NCBI RefSeq assembly: GCF_003885045.1 | Contig: NZ_RHJS01000002.1 | Location: 2,108,001 to 2,172,000 of the forward strand | Reading direction: 5' to 3' | Length of the DNA stretch: 64,000 bases | Origin: Schaedlerella arabinosiphila | Lineage (GTDB): Bacteria > Bacillota > Clostridia > Lachnospirales > Lachnospiraceae | Shown: positions 1 to 7,135 of the stretch, one piece after another | Numbering within the stretch: the stretch's first letter is position 1 | Layout: every line of letters starts with the position of its first letter | Program-made: the position numbers and the translations under genes | Notes under the pieces: model-generated | The model's input: the letters and a program-made list of their open reading frames with translations, nothing else | The model's database searches: none | Told to the model about the DNA's origin: nothing

Positions 1-389
1 TTTCTGCATACAAATGCCAGCAGCGCCAGAGCCGCCGCCAGCACGGCCGACGCCCATCTGCGCAGGGAGAGGCCGCCGAGAAAGAGCACCTGCACGTCCT
101 CCATGTGCAGCCGGTCCTGTTCATTGAAAAAATCCTGCCGGACACCTTCCACCGTGGTCACCACGCTTAAGCGCTCCCTGTCCCCTTTGAGATATGCCAT
201 CATCTCCCGGGTCACATACATGGCGTCCTCCATCTCCATATCCAGAGCTTTCAGCACCTGGTATTTTGTGTACTCCCGTTCGTAAACGCCGAAGTCCAGA
301 TACATTGCCGCCTGGAAGCTGCTGATCAGCAAAATGACCACCGCGGCGGCAGAAGCCGCCACCCCTGAAATCCACCGTAATCCGTTCAT
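1..389 (-). CDS. DUF1461 (TIGR01906) integral membrane protein, partial
   Basis: An open frame starts at the ATG at 389 and runs off the left edge, so only about the first 129 residues are present. The start begins MNGLRWISG, followed by a hydrophobic segment at residues 6-27. The extracytoplasmic part contains MMAYLKGDRERL and a following F-N-E-Q-D-RLHMEDV stretch, both typical of the TIGR01906/DUF1461 family of small multi-pass membrane proteins of unknown function. A second hydrophobic segment begins near residue 112 and is cut by the window edge. An AGGA-type ribosome site lies just upstream of the ATG. It lies downstream of pyk on the same strand but is separated from it by a terminator and a duplicated 47-bp unit. 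Function is not known; the family assignment is from recognised motifs only. Confidence 0.75.
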   Translation of the reverse strand, partial: MNGLRWISGVAASAAAVVILLISSFQAAMYLDFGVYEREYTKYQVLKALDMEMEDAMYVTREMMAYLKGDRERLSVVTTVEGVRQDFFNEQDRLHMEDVQVLFLGGLSLRRWASAVLAAALALLAFVCR

Positions 390-435
390 GTCCTGCCTCA
401 TTTCCTGTGTTCTGCCGTGTGTTCCAAATCCTGTG

Positions 436-527
436 CCTTATAAAACGGCCGCATGGCCATAATGGGATGCCCTTGGGGTATACCTTATAAAACGGCTGCA
501 TGGCCATAATGGGGTGCCCCCGAGTAT
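436..527. repeat. Two tandem copies of a 47-bp unit
   Basis: A unit beginning CCTTATAAAACGG starts at 436 and again at 483, a period of 47 bp. The copies differ at few positions in their first two thirds and diverge at the end. Each contains GGCCGCATGGCC or a close variant, which can fold on itself. The pair fills the gap between the DUF1461 start and the pyk terminator and is not part of any supported gene. Confidence 0.8.
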
Positions 528-564
528 GAGATACAAAACGTATGCCGCCCCCGCAGCGGTACGC

Positions 565-607
565 AAAATCCTCTGAATATCCCGCCAAACGGGGCATTCA
601 GAGGATT
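565..607 (-). terminator. Intrinsic terminator after pyk
   Basis: Arms AATCCTCTGAAT (567-578) and ATTCAGAGGATT (596-607) form a 12-bp perfect stem 11 bases beyond the pyk stop. Runs of T are present on both exits, so it could act in both directions. Confidence 0.85.
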
Positions 608-617
608 TTTCCTGCCG

Positions 618-2054
618 TTACTCTATCGTGGCAATCCGCATCATGTTGCTTACCCCGCCGATCTCTTCCCGTACATTCGGTGACGGCATCCCTGCCGTAA
701 GGACTACGATATCTCCCGTGTCCACAAACTGTTTTACCTGCGCAAGCTCTATCGCACCGTTACATACATCATCTGTTGTGCTGAATTCCAGAGATTTCAG
801 CGGAGTGACCCCCCAGTAAATGGACATCCTGCGCAGCGCCCTGTCGCTGGGCGTCACCCCAAGGATCTCCTGCCTGGGTTTCATGTTGGATACATACCGT
901 GTTGTGGCTCCGGACACCGACGGCGTAATGATACATTTTGCATTCAGGTTTGCCGCCGCCAGCACGGAGGAATACCCGATTGCCGTGGAAACGCTGGATT
1001 TAAGGTGGTCTCCCGCCTGGGCCAGCAAAATGTCATAATCCAGATGTTCTTCCGCGTTCTTTACGATGTGGACCATCATCTTCAATGCCTCCAGCGGATA
1101 TTTTCCCGCAGCCGTCTCGCCGGAGAGCATCACCGCGTCGGTGCCGTCATAGACCGCATTGGCAACGTCCGTCACCTCCGCACGGGTGGGACGTGGATTG
1201 CGGATCATGGAATCCAGCATCTGGGTCGCCGTGATCACGGTCTTGAAGTTATTTTTACACTTCTGAATGAGCATCTTCTGCAGATAGGGAAGCTCTTCCG
1301 CGGGAATCTCCACCCCTAAGTCTCCCCTGGCTACCATGATCCCGTCCGCAGCCCGGAGGATCTCATCAATGTTGCGGATGCCCTCCGCGTTCTCAATCTT
1401 GGCAATGATCGGAATATACTGTGCGTGGAGGGACTTGAGATAAGCCTTGATCTCCAGGATGCATTCCGCGTTGCGCACAAAAGAAGCCGCAATGAAATCA
1501 ATATCCTGCTCCACGCCAAATTTGATATCTTCCTTGTCCTTCTCCGTAATGGCCGGAAGCCGTACCGGCACGTTGGGGACATTGATTCCTTTGCGCTCTC
1601 CTAACTCCCCTCCGTTGAGGATGCGGCAGACAATGTCCTTCCCGTCCTTTTTCACCACTTCCAGCTCGATCAGACCGTCGTCAATCAGTATCTTCTTTCC
1701 CCGGTCCACATCCTCTGCCAGACCATCGTATGTGATGGATACCTTCTGGGCGTCCCCAGGGATATCCTCGGGGGTCAGCGTGATCATAGCGCCGGCCTCC
1801 AGCTTTACCTTTTTTGCGTCCTTCAATACACCTGTACGGATCTCCGGTCCCTTTGTATCCAACAGGATCGCCGTATTCGAATGTTCCTCCTCCCGGATCA
1901 TCTTGAGCATGTCCATCCTGGCCTTCTGTTCCGGATGGGTTCCATGTGAAAAATTAAAACGTGCCACATCCATCCCGCCCCGGATGATGCTGCGCAATAC
2001 TTCCTTGTCGTCCGTACTCGGACCCATAGTACATACAATTTTTGTCTTTTTCAT
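618..2054 (-). CDS. pyk: Pyruvate kinase
   Basis: Converts phosphoenolpyruvate and ADP to pyruvate and ATP, the last step of glycolysis, in the cytosol. The 478-residue product has the usual bacterial length without an extra C-terminal PEP-synthase-like domain. Visible landmarks are the N-terminal MKKTKIVCTMGPS and RFNFSHG, the active-site signature PIIAKIENAEG with Lys219, the ARGDLGVEIP loop (242-251) and the DGTDAVMLSGETAAGKYP segment (303-320). The frame is open 17 codons further upstream, but the family consensus starts at the ATG at 2054, with an AGGGAG sequence ahead of it. Unlike many Firmicutes the gene is not next to pfkA here. It follows a lipoprotein gene by about 107 bp and ends in a strong terminator. 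Confidence 0.97.
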   Translation of the reverse strand: MKKTKIVCTMGPSTDDKEVLRSIIRGGMDVARFNFSHGTHPEQKARMDMLKMIREEEHSNTAILLDTKGPEIRTGVLKDAKKVKLEAGAMITLTPEDIPGDAQKVSITYDGLAEDVDRGKKILIDDGLIELEVVKKDGKDIVCRILNGGELGERKGINVPNVPVRLPAITEKDKEDIKFGVEQDIDFIAASFVRNAECILEIKAYLKSLHAQYIPIIAKIENAEGIRNIDEILRAADGIMVARGDLGVEIPAEELPYLQKMLIQKCKNNFKTVITATQMLDSMIRNPRPTRAEVTDVANAVYDGTDAVMLSGETAAGKYPLEALKMMVHIVKNAEEHLDYDILLAQAGDHLKSSVSTAIGYSSVLAAANLNAKCIITPSVSGATTRYVSNMKPRQEILGVTPSDRALRRMSIYWGVTPLKSLEFSTTDDVCNGAIELAQVKQFVDTGDIVVLTAGMPSPNVREEIGGVSNMMRIATIE

Positions 2055-2161
2055 TTCAATCTGTCTCCCTCTTATTCCAAGTGTATTCTGCCGGATCGGC
2101 TGCACCGGGCCGCGGGTTCACTGCCGAAAACACCGCAGACGCGAACCGCGCCGCGGCTTTT

Positions 2162-3028
2162 TTAGTACCGCAGTACGCCCTGGCCGCCAAGACAGCCTTC
2201 CCCGGATTGGCTGACATCCTGATTCTGTCCGCCGGAATCAGCCGGTTCTTCATAAACCGGCTCTTCATAGACCGGCTCCTGGTATACCGGCTCTTCATAG
2301 ACTGGCTCCTGGTATACCGGCTGCTCATAGTACTGCTGTTCGTACTGTGTCTGAGCCGCCGTCTCTGCCTGGGCCTGGGCCGCCGCGGCCGCCTGGGCAT
2401 CTTTTTTCGCCTGCTCCGCCGCTGCCTCCGCTTCCGCTTTCTTTTGCTTTTCCGCAGCCGCCTTTGCCTGCTGCTGCGCTCTCAGCGCAAGCGCCGTCTC
2501 TTTCGTGCTGATCTCTTTTCCTGAATCCGCACTCGTATATTTTACAAATCCTACTTCTTCTTCAAAACACAGCTCTGCCTTTTCCATATCATCCAGTTCA
2601 AGACCTGTGATTTCGACAACCCGGCCGTCCTCATAGGACAGGCTGATATCATACGTTGTCCTGGCTTTTTCGCCCTGTTCGGAATCCGCTTTTCCGGGAG
2701 TATAATACATGCATATTGTTTCCTCTATGCCGATCTTCATATCTTCCCCCAGAAGATTCTCAGACGCCTCCTCCCCGGAAGATGCCTTCACCGACAGGCC
2801 GGTGATCTCACTGCCGGTCTGGTTGGTCAGCAATAACCGAAGGGCGTCCCCGGACTCCTCTCCGATGGTCCTGTACTCTGACTTTTCTTCCTGTTCCACC
2901 TCCTTACCGTCATTTATCTCAGTTTCCGGTCCTTCTGTTTTCTGCGTTCCATCTTCCTTTTTTCCGCATCCAAGGACCAGGCAGGCTGCCGCAATTACCA
3001 AAATTTTTGTAAATATCCTTTTCTTCAT
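2162..3028 (-). CDS. Repeat-rich surface lipoprotein, function unknown
   Basis: The 288-residue product starts at the ATG at 3028, which has GGAGG ahead of it, and carries a signal peptide ending in the lipobox LVLGC (Cys21), so it should be lipid-anchored outside the cell membrane. Residues about 45-165 form a folded-looking domain that includes LLLTNQTGSEITGL and YDISLSYEDGRVVEI. Next comes an Ala/Lys/Gln-rich stretch with coiled-coil character (about 175-225). Residues about 230-265 hold six tandem five-residue units of the type PVYQE/PVYEE, encoded by a visible DNA repeat at 2250-2330. The C-terminus is Gly/Gln-rich. I do not recognise a named family. The Pro/Tyr repeat looks like a wall-spanning or crosslinking stalk, but this is inference. 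Confidence 0.7.
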   Translation of the reverse strand: MKKRIFTKILVIAAACLVLGCGKKEDGTQKTEGPETEINDGKEVEQEEKSEYRTIGEESGDALRLLLTNQTGSEITGLSVKASSGEEASENLLGEDMKIGIEETICMYYTPGKADSEQGEKARTTYDISLSYEDGRVVEITGLELDDMEKAELCFEEEVGFVKYTSADSGKEISTKETALALRAQQQAKAAAEKQKKAEAEAAAEQAKKDAQAAAAAQAQAETAAQTQYEQQYYEQPVYQEPVYEEPVYQEPVYEEPVYEEPADSGGQNQDVSQSGEGCLGGQGVLRY

Positions 3029-3119
3029 TTGTTCCTCCGAAATTCTCATTCCCTTTTTATAATACAGCCATGACCGGACATCCCGCCTGCTTTAGCGGCT
3101 CCGGATTGGGGCTGAAATT

Positions 3120-4523
3120 TTATCCTTTTAGTTCTTCTGTCCCTACGATCGTCTGGGTACTGCCGTTTACCAGGATGATGTCCAGATTCACCTTCCCCCT
3201 AGGCAGGGACGCCTGTCTTAAGTATAGCTGATATCCGTCGTCATTCCAGCCCTCTTCTTCCCTGGAGGAAGTAAGAAACGCCTCATAGGTCACAGACTCC
3301 CCGTTCTCCGGCCGGACAGACACATAGACCCGGGAGTCTTTCTGTGTATATTCCGAATCCAGCGTCCCCTCCACCACATACCAGGAGCCGTCTTCCCGGA
3401 CGGACACCGTCGTATCTGTGGCCGCTGCCCTGAGCTCCTCCAGAACTCTGACCGGCCCCTCCATGACAGGGGGCTGCTCCGCAAAAAACGAAAGCCTTCT
3501 CTCCACCCGTTCCACCACCACATATTCCGGATGGTACTTGTCCAGGTTGCTCAGGTTGTAGGGAACCAGACGGGAAAAATATCCGTATTCAAATTCATTT
3601 GCCAGAATGGGGAGCATGGAATTTCCGAATGAATCCCGGAACATCAAAAGCCTCCCCTGCCCGTTCGGGTTGATCGTCTCGATCCAGTCCTCCTCTGTAT
3701 CCTCCACGTCATTGACATAGGCATAGATGGGAATCCGGTCATAATATACATTGTCCTCCGGCTTTGCGGCCACAGAGTAAAGCATCTCCGCCAGATCTCC
3801 TGTGTGCTCCTTTCTGACCTCCCAGGAGTCGTAAGCAGAACCGTCGTACTCCCTGTCAAGCCCGTCCAGCAGCTTTCTGCAGACAAGCAGCGCCCCCTTG
3901 TTGTTCCAGTGGGAATCCCCCTGCAGATACAGGCATTCGCCGGATTCTTCAAAGATCTCATGGAGATCCGCATAATGAATCCCCGCCTGCTTTAGGAGGG
4001 GCGTCAGACGGGTATGGTTATTCTCCCCGCTGCGCAGGTAATTTGACGGCATATGGCTGTCATACACGGAATTTTTATTGGGGGCGATGGTGATGAGAAA
4101 CCGGCTTCCCCTGTCCTCCACATACTGCTGCATCAGGCCGATATTGTGAACCGCGTTGGCAAGTCCCTTTTCCGACATCTGGTTTCTGCCCAGGTAATCG
4201 TCCAATGTTCCGGTATAGTAAAGCCAGCCGTCCTTCCCCACCAGCACCTGGTCCGAGGCCGATACGCCCAGCAGCCTGCCCCGGATCAGTGCGTTGGCTG
4301 CCACCAGCTCCTGCCGGAACGCGAAATGATCTTCAAAATAGCCTCCCATCTGGGACAAATAGCGGACGTTCCATGTTCCGTCGGACCGAAGCCTGGGAAA
4401 CCTGGCCAGCTCTTTATTCTCTGTTGTCTCATTCGAAGCCGCCACGCTCATCCCCACAAAGGGAAACGCCGCAAGCATAAGGACGGCCGCTATATAGATC
4501 AGATACCATCTCTTCTTTTTCAT
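3120..4523 (-). CDS. DHHW / AlgX-like SGNH-hydrolase-fold protein
   Basis: Probably the extracytoplasmic O-acyl transfer partner of the MBOAT protein encoded directly upstream. A single N-terminal membrane segment (about residues 5-30) leads to an outside domain. The family hallmarks are the GDSHWN motif (Asp203, His205) and the nucleophile-containing FRDSFGNSMLP (Ser298), arranged as in AlgX/AlgJ and DHHW-family proteins that acetylate extracellular polysaccharides. The tail after about residue 365 looks like an added beta domain. The frame is open to a GTG at 4535, but the ATG at 4523 gives the more natural signal-anchor start MKKKRWYLIY; neither has a strong ribosome site. The gene lies 25 bp after the MBOAT stop, so the two should be co-transcribed. 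The polymer modified is unknown. Confidence 0.8.
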   Translation of the reverse strand: MKKKRWYLIYIAAVLMLAAFPFVGMSVAASNETTENKELARFPRLRSDGTWNVRYLSQMGGYFEDHFAFRQELVAANALIRGRLLGVSASDQVLVGKDGWLYYTGTLDDYLGRNQMSEKGLANAVHNIGLMQQYVEDRGSRFLITIAPNKNSVYDSHMPSNYLRSGENNHTRLTPLLKQAGIHYADLHEIFEESGECLYLQGDSHWNNKGALLVCRKLLDGLDREYDGSAYDSWEVRKEHTGDLAEMLYSVAAKPEDNVYYDRIPIYAYVNDVEDTEEDWIETINPNGQGRLLMFRDSFGNSMLPILANEFEYGYFSRLVPYNLSNLDKYHPEYVVVERVERRLSFFAEQPPVMEGPVRVLEELRAAATDTTVSVREDGSWYVVEGTLDSEYTQKDSRVYVSVRPENGESVTYEAFLTSSREEEGWNDDGYQLYLRQASLPRGKVNLDIILVNGSTQTIVGTEELKG

Positions 4524-4548
4524 CGTCTCATACACTTTCTGCCTGATT

Positions 4549-5952
4549 CTAAAACCGGAAGTAGATAAACGGATTGTAGGTGCCCCCGGACAGGCTCAGC
4601 ATACAGAGCACAAGGAGGGCAATGCTGCATACATAAGCGCTGGGATTCCCCACTCTGGCCAGGATTTTCTCCCAGCGCCCGGGCAGCCTGCTTCTCAGGC
4701 TTTTCAGCGGGCAGGAGGCAAACAGGCAGATCACCAGTACAAGCACAAGCAGCGGGTTGATCTGCTGCAGGGCAAAGCCCATGGTATCCCTGCCGGCCGG
4801 CAGTCCGGTGAACATCTTCCCGATCAGGGCCGCTCCCTGGGACAGGGTATCCGCCCGGAAGATCACGAACCCGGCGCAGACTACCAGCATGGTATAGACA
4901 TGTCCCAGCGCCCTGGGCAGTCTTTTCACCGGAAGTATCCCTTCCAGCAGCAAAAACAGGCCGTGATACAGCCCCCATATGACAAAGGTCCAGTCCGCCC
5001 CGTGCCACAATCCGGTACAGAAGAACACGAACAGCTTATTCACATACGTCCGCGCCCTCCCTTTTCTGTTGCCGCCAAGGGGGATATACAAATATTCTTT
5101 AAACCAGGTGGACAGCGAAATATGCCATCTGCGCCAAAATTCCTGGACACTGCAGGAAATATACGGATAGTTGAAATTCTCCTGAAACGTAAATCCGAAC
5201 ATGCGGCCCAGCCCGATGGCCATATCGCTGTAACCCGAAAAGTCAAAATAAATCTGAAACAGATAGGAGACCGCTCCGATCCACGCGGCCAGAGCGCCGA
5301 CCTGCGCCAGCTCTGCCGCAAACACCGCGTCCGCGGCCAGGGCGGCCGTATTGGACAAAAGCACCTTCTTAGACAGCCCCACGATGAACCTGCGAAATCC
5401 CTCTGCAGTCTCCTCCAGGTCAAACGTCCTGTTTGAGATCTGCCGCTCGATGTCATGATATTTTACAATCGGCCCGGCGATCAGCTGCGGGAAAAAGGAA
5501 ATATAGAGCAGCATATGGGCGTAGTTCTTCTGCGCCTTCACCTGCCCCCGGTATACATCGATCAGATAGGACAGCGCCTGGAATGTAAAAAACGAAATCC
5601 CGATGGGCAGACTGACCCGAATCAGGGGAAACTGCGCCCCTGTCAGGCGGTTGCAGGTATCGATCAGCATATCGGCATATTTAAAAATGCCGAGAATCAG
5701 AAAATTGGTACCCACGGCCAGGGCCAGAACCGGCTTTTTCTTCCCTGCCCTCCCGATCCACAGGCCGTAGAGATAATTCAGGCTCGCGCTGCCCGCCATC
5801 AAAAGGACGTAGACAGGCTCGCCGTATGCATAAAACAGTAAACTGCTGATGATCAGCAGCGTATTCTTTGCGGGCATGGACGGCAGCAGGTAATACAGCA
5901 GAAACACCGCCGGAAAAAACACGCAGAGAAATGTCAATGAACTGAAAACCAT
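4549..5952 (-). CDS. MBOAT family membrane-bound O-acyltransferase (AlgI-like)
   Basis: A 467-residue multi-pass membrane protein that should pass acyl groups, probably acetyl, across the membrane for modification of a surface polysaccharide. The MBOAT core is clear: FFPQLIAGPIVKY (153-165), QIYFDFSGYSDMAIG (233-247), WRRWHISLSTWFKEYLYIPLG (273-293) and GLWHGADWTFVIWG (314-327), in which His317 is the expected catalytic histidine. Length is standard for AlgI/PatA-like members. Start is the ATG at 5952. It is followed closely by the SGNH/AlgX-like gene, the usual two-component acylation arrangement. No glycan polymerase genes are visible nearby, so the target could be a wall polymer made elsewhere. 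Confidence 0.9.
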   Translation of the reverse strand: MVFSSLTFLCVFFPAVFLLYYLLPSMPAKNTLLIISSLLFYAYGEPVYVLLMAGSASLNYLYGLWIGRAGKKKPVLALAVGTNFLILGIFKYADMLIDTCNRLTGAQFPLIRVSLPIGISFFTFQALSYLIDVYRGQVKAQKNYAHMLLYISFFPQLIAGPIVKYHDIERQISNRTFDLEETAEGFRRFIVGLSKKVLLSNTAALAADAVFAAELAQVGALAAWIGAVSYLFQIYFDFSGYSDMAIGLGRMFGFTFQENFNYPYISCSVQEFWRRWHISLSTWFKEYLYIPLGGNRKGRARTYVNKLFVFFCTGLWHGADWTFVIWGLYHGLFLLLEGILPVKRLPRALGHVYTMLVVCAGFVIFRADTLSQGAALIGKMFTGLPAGRDTMGFALQQINPLLVLVLVICLFASCPLKSLRSRLPGRWEKILARVGNPSAYVCSIALLVLCMLSLSGGTYNPFIYFRF

Positions 5953-6013
5953 AGCCGCTTCTCCAAAAAGTCCCTCCCAGAGGGCCTCCCCGCTCTGAGG
6001 AACCCTCCTCTTC

Positions 6014-6844
6014 TCACTTTACATGCTCATGTGTAAACAGATGCTCCTGGCAGTACTCATAATTCCCGTTGCATTTGGAACAGAACCGAAATTCCAGCCC
6101 GGGGTCGTCCAACTCCGTCTTCCCGCACACCGCGCACCTGTGCATGGCCCCGCCCGCATAGGTCATATGGGGACGCGCCTGCTTCTTGAACTTCCGCTTT
6201 CTCGCCTGCTCCTTCGGCGTGTAGGGACGCATGTTCCTGCCGGACAGGAAAAACAGGATAAAGTTCAGAAGGGATGCCACGATGGCCGTCCTTGTCATCC
6301 AGTTGCCTCTCACCAGATCATACAGGATATAGGCCACATACACGTAGGCCATCCACTTGATTTTGATCGGCAGCACGAAGTACAGCATAAGCTCCATCTC
6401 CGGATAGCTTGCCGCAAATGCAAGGAAAATGGACATATTGATATAATACGTACTGAAAAAAACGCCGTATCCTACCAGATCCGTACCGAAAAATACGGCC
6501 AGGATAAACGCGCCCAGCACGGTAAACAAAATACCGGAAAAAATATAGACATTGTAACGGAAAGTCCCCCAGGTCCTCTCCAGGGCCGTGCCGAGCTGAT
6601 AGTAAAGCAGCATCATGATCACGATCGTCAGAAGGCTGCCGCTCGGCGGCACCAGCACCCAGGACAAAAGCCTCCAGACCTGTCCCCTTAAAATATAGGC
6701 CGGCTCGAGAGTCAGCCACGAAAGCAGCGCGGGCTGCATGAGTGAAGTCATATACCCGATCACATAGCCACCGATCAGATACATGGTCAGGTTTGGAATT
6801 GCATATCTGCCGAATTTTCTTTCTAACTTATCCAACCAATTCAA
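6014..6844 (-). CDS. Rhomboid-fold membrane protein with C-terminal zinc ribbon, probably not a protease
   Basis: The 276-residue product has about six hydrophobic segments between residues 15 and 205, with WRLLSWVLVP and LGTALERTWGTFRYN resembling the rhomboid/Der1 superfamily. The catalytic GxSG motif and partner His of active rhomboid proteases are not visible: the equivalent stretch reads FFSTYYINMSIFLAF. The C-terminal tail holds C-x2-C (HRCAVCG) and C-x2-C (FCSKCNGNYEYC) pairs followed by a His-rich end, likely a zinc-binding knuckle on the cytosolic side. The only start that keeps the conserved N-terminus is TTG at 6844, preceded by GAGGAG at good spacing. It is on the same strand as, and 61 bp upstream of, the MBOAT gene. 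Function unknown. Confidence 0.75.
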   Translation of the reverse strand: MNWLDKLERKFGRYAIPNLTMYLIGGYVIGYMTSLMQPALLSWLTLEPAYILRGQVWRLLSWVLVPPSGSLLTIVIMMLLYYQLGTALERTWGTFRYNVYIFSGILFTVLGAFILAVFFGTDLVGYGVFFSTYYINMSIFLAFAASYPEMELMLYFVLPIKIKWMAYVYVAYILYDLVRGNWMTRTAIVASLLNFILFFLSGRNMRPYTPKEQARKRKFKKQARPHMTYAGGAMHRCAVCGKTELDDPGLEFRFCSKCNGNYEYCQEHLFTHEHVK

Positions 6845-7024
6845 AAGTCTTCTTCTCCTCTTTTCTATTCTTCGAATCCATCATGTATAATTCTACCGTC
6901 AGGAGGCGTTTTTGTCAAATATATGTTATGCTTTTTCTGTTAATTTTGTATAAAACTCCCAAATAGTTTATATGATTTTTCAAAAAAATTCAATTCCTGC
7001 CGAAAACGTTCATCACTTTTACGA

Positions 7025-7053
7025 TTGTGTTTTTTTTCAACATGTCGTATAAT
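7025..7053 (+). promoter_or_regulatory. Sigma-A type promoter for the activase gene
   Basis: TTGTGT (7025-7030), a 17-bp spacer and TATAAT (7048-7053), 83 bases before the ATG of the large plus-strand gene. The rest of the 291-bp gap (6845-7135) is AT-rich with no other recognised element. Confidence 0.7.
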
Positions 7054-7135
7054 GTAGGTTGTTGTCGTGTAAAAAGCAACATTTAATAGGAAATAACTGA
7101 CATAAAATCTTTATAAAAGAGGATGTGGAAATTAT

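Noticed and set aside
2055-2161. A possible GC-rich terminator between the lipoprotein gene and pyk
   Set aside because: A T-rich exit is missing and the stem CCGC...GCGG has internal mismatches, so it was not listed.
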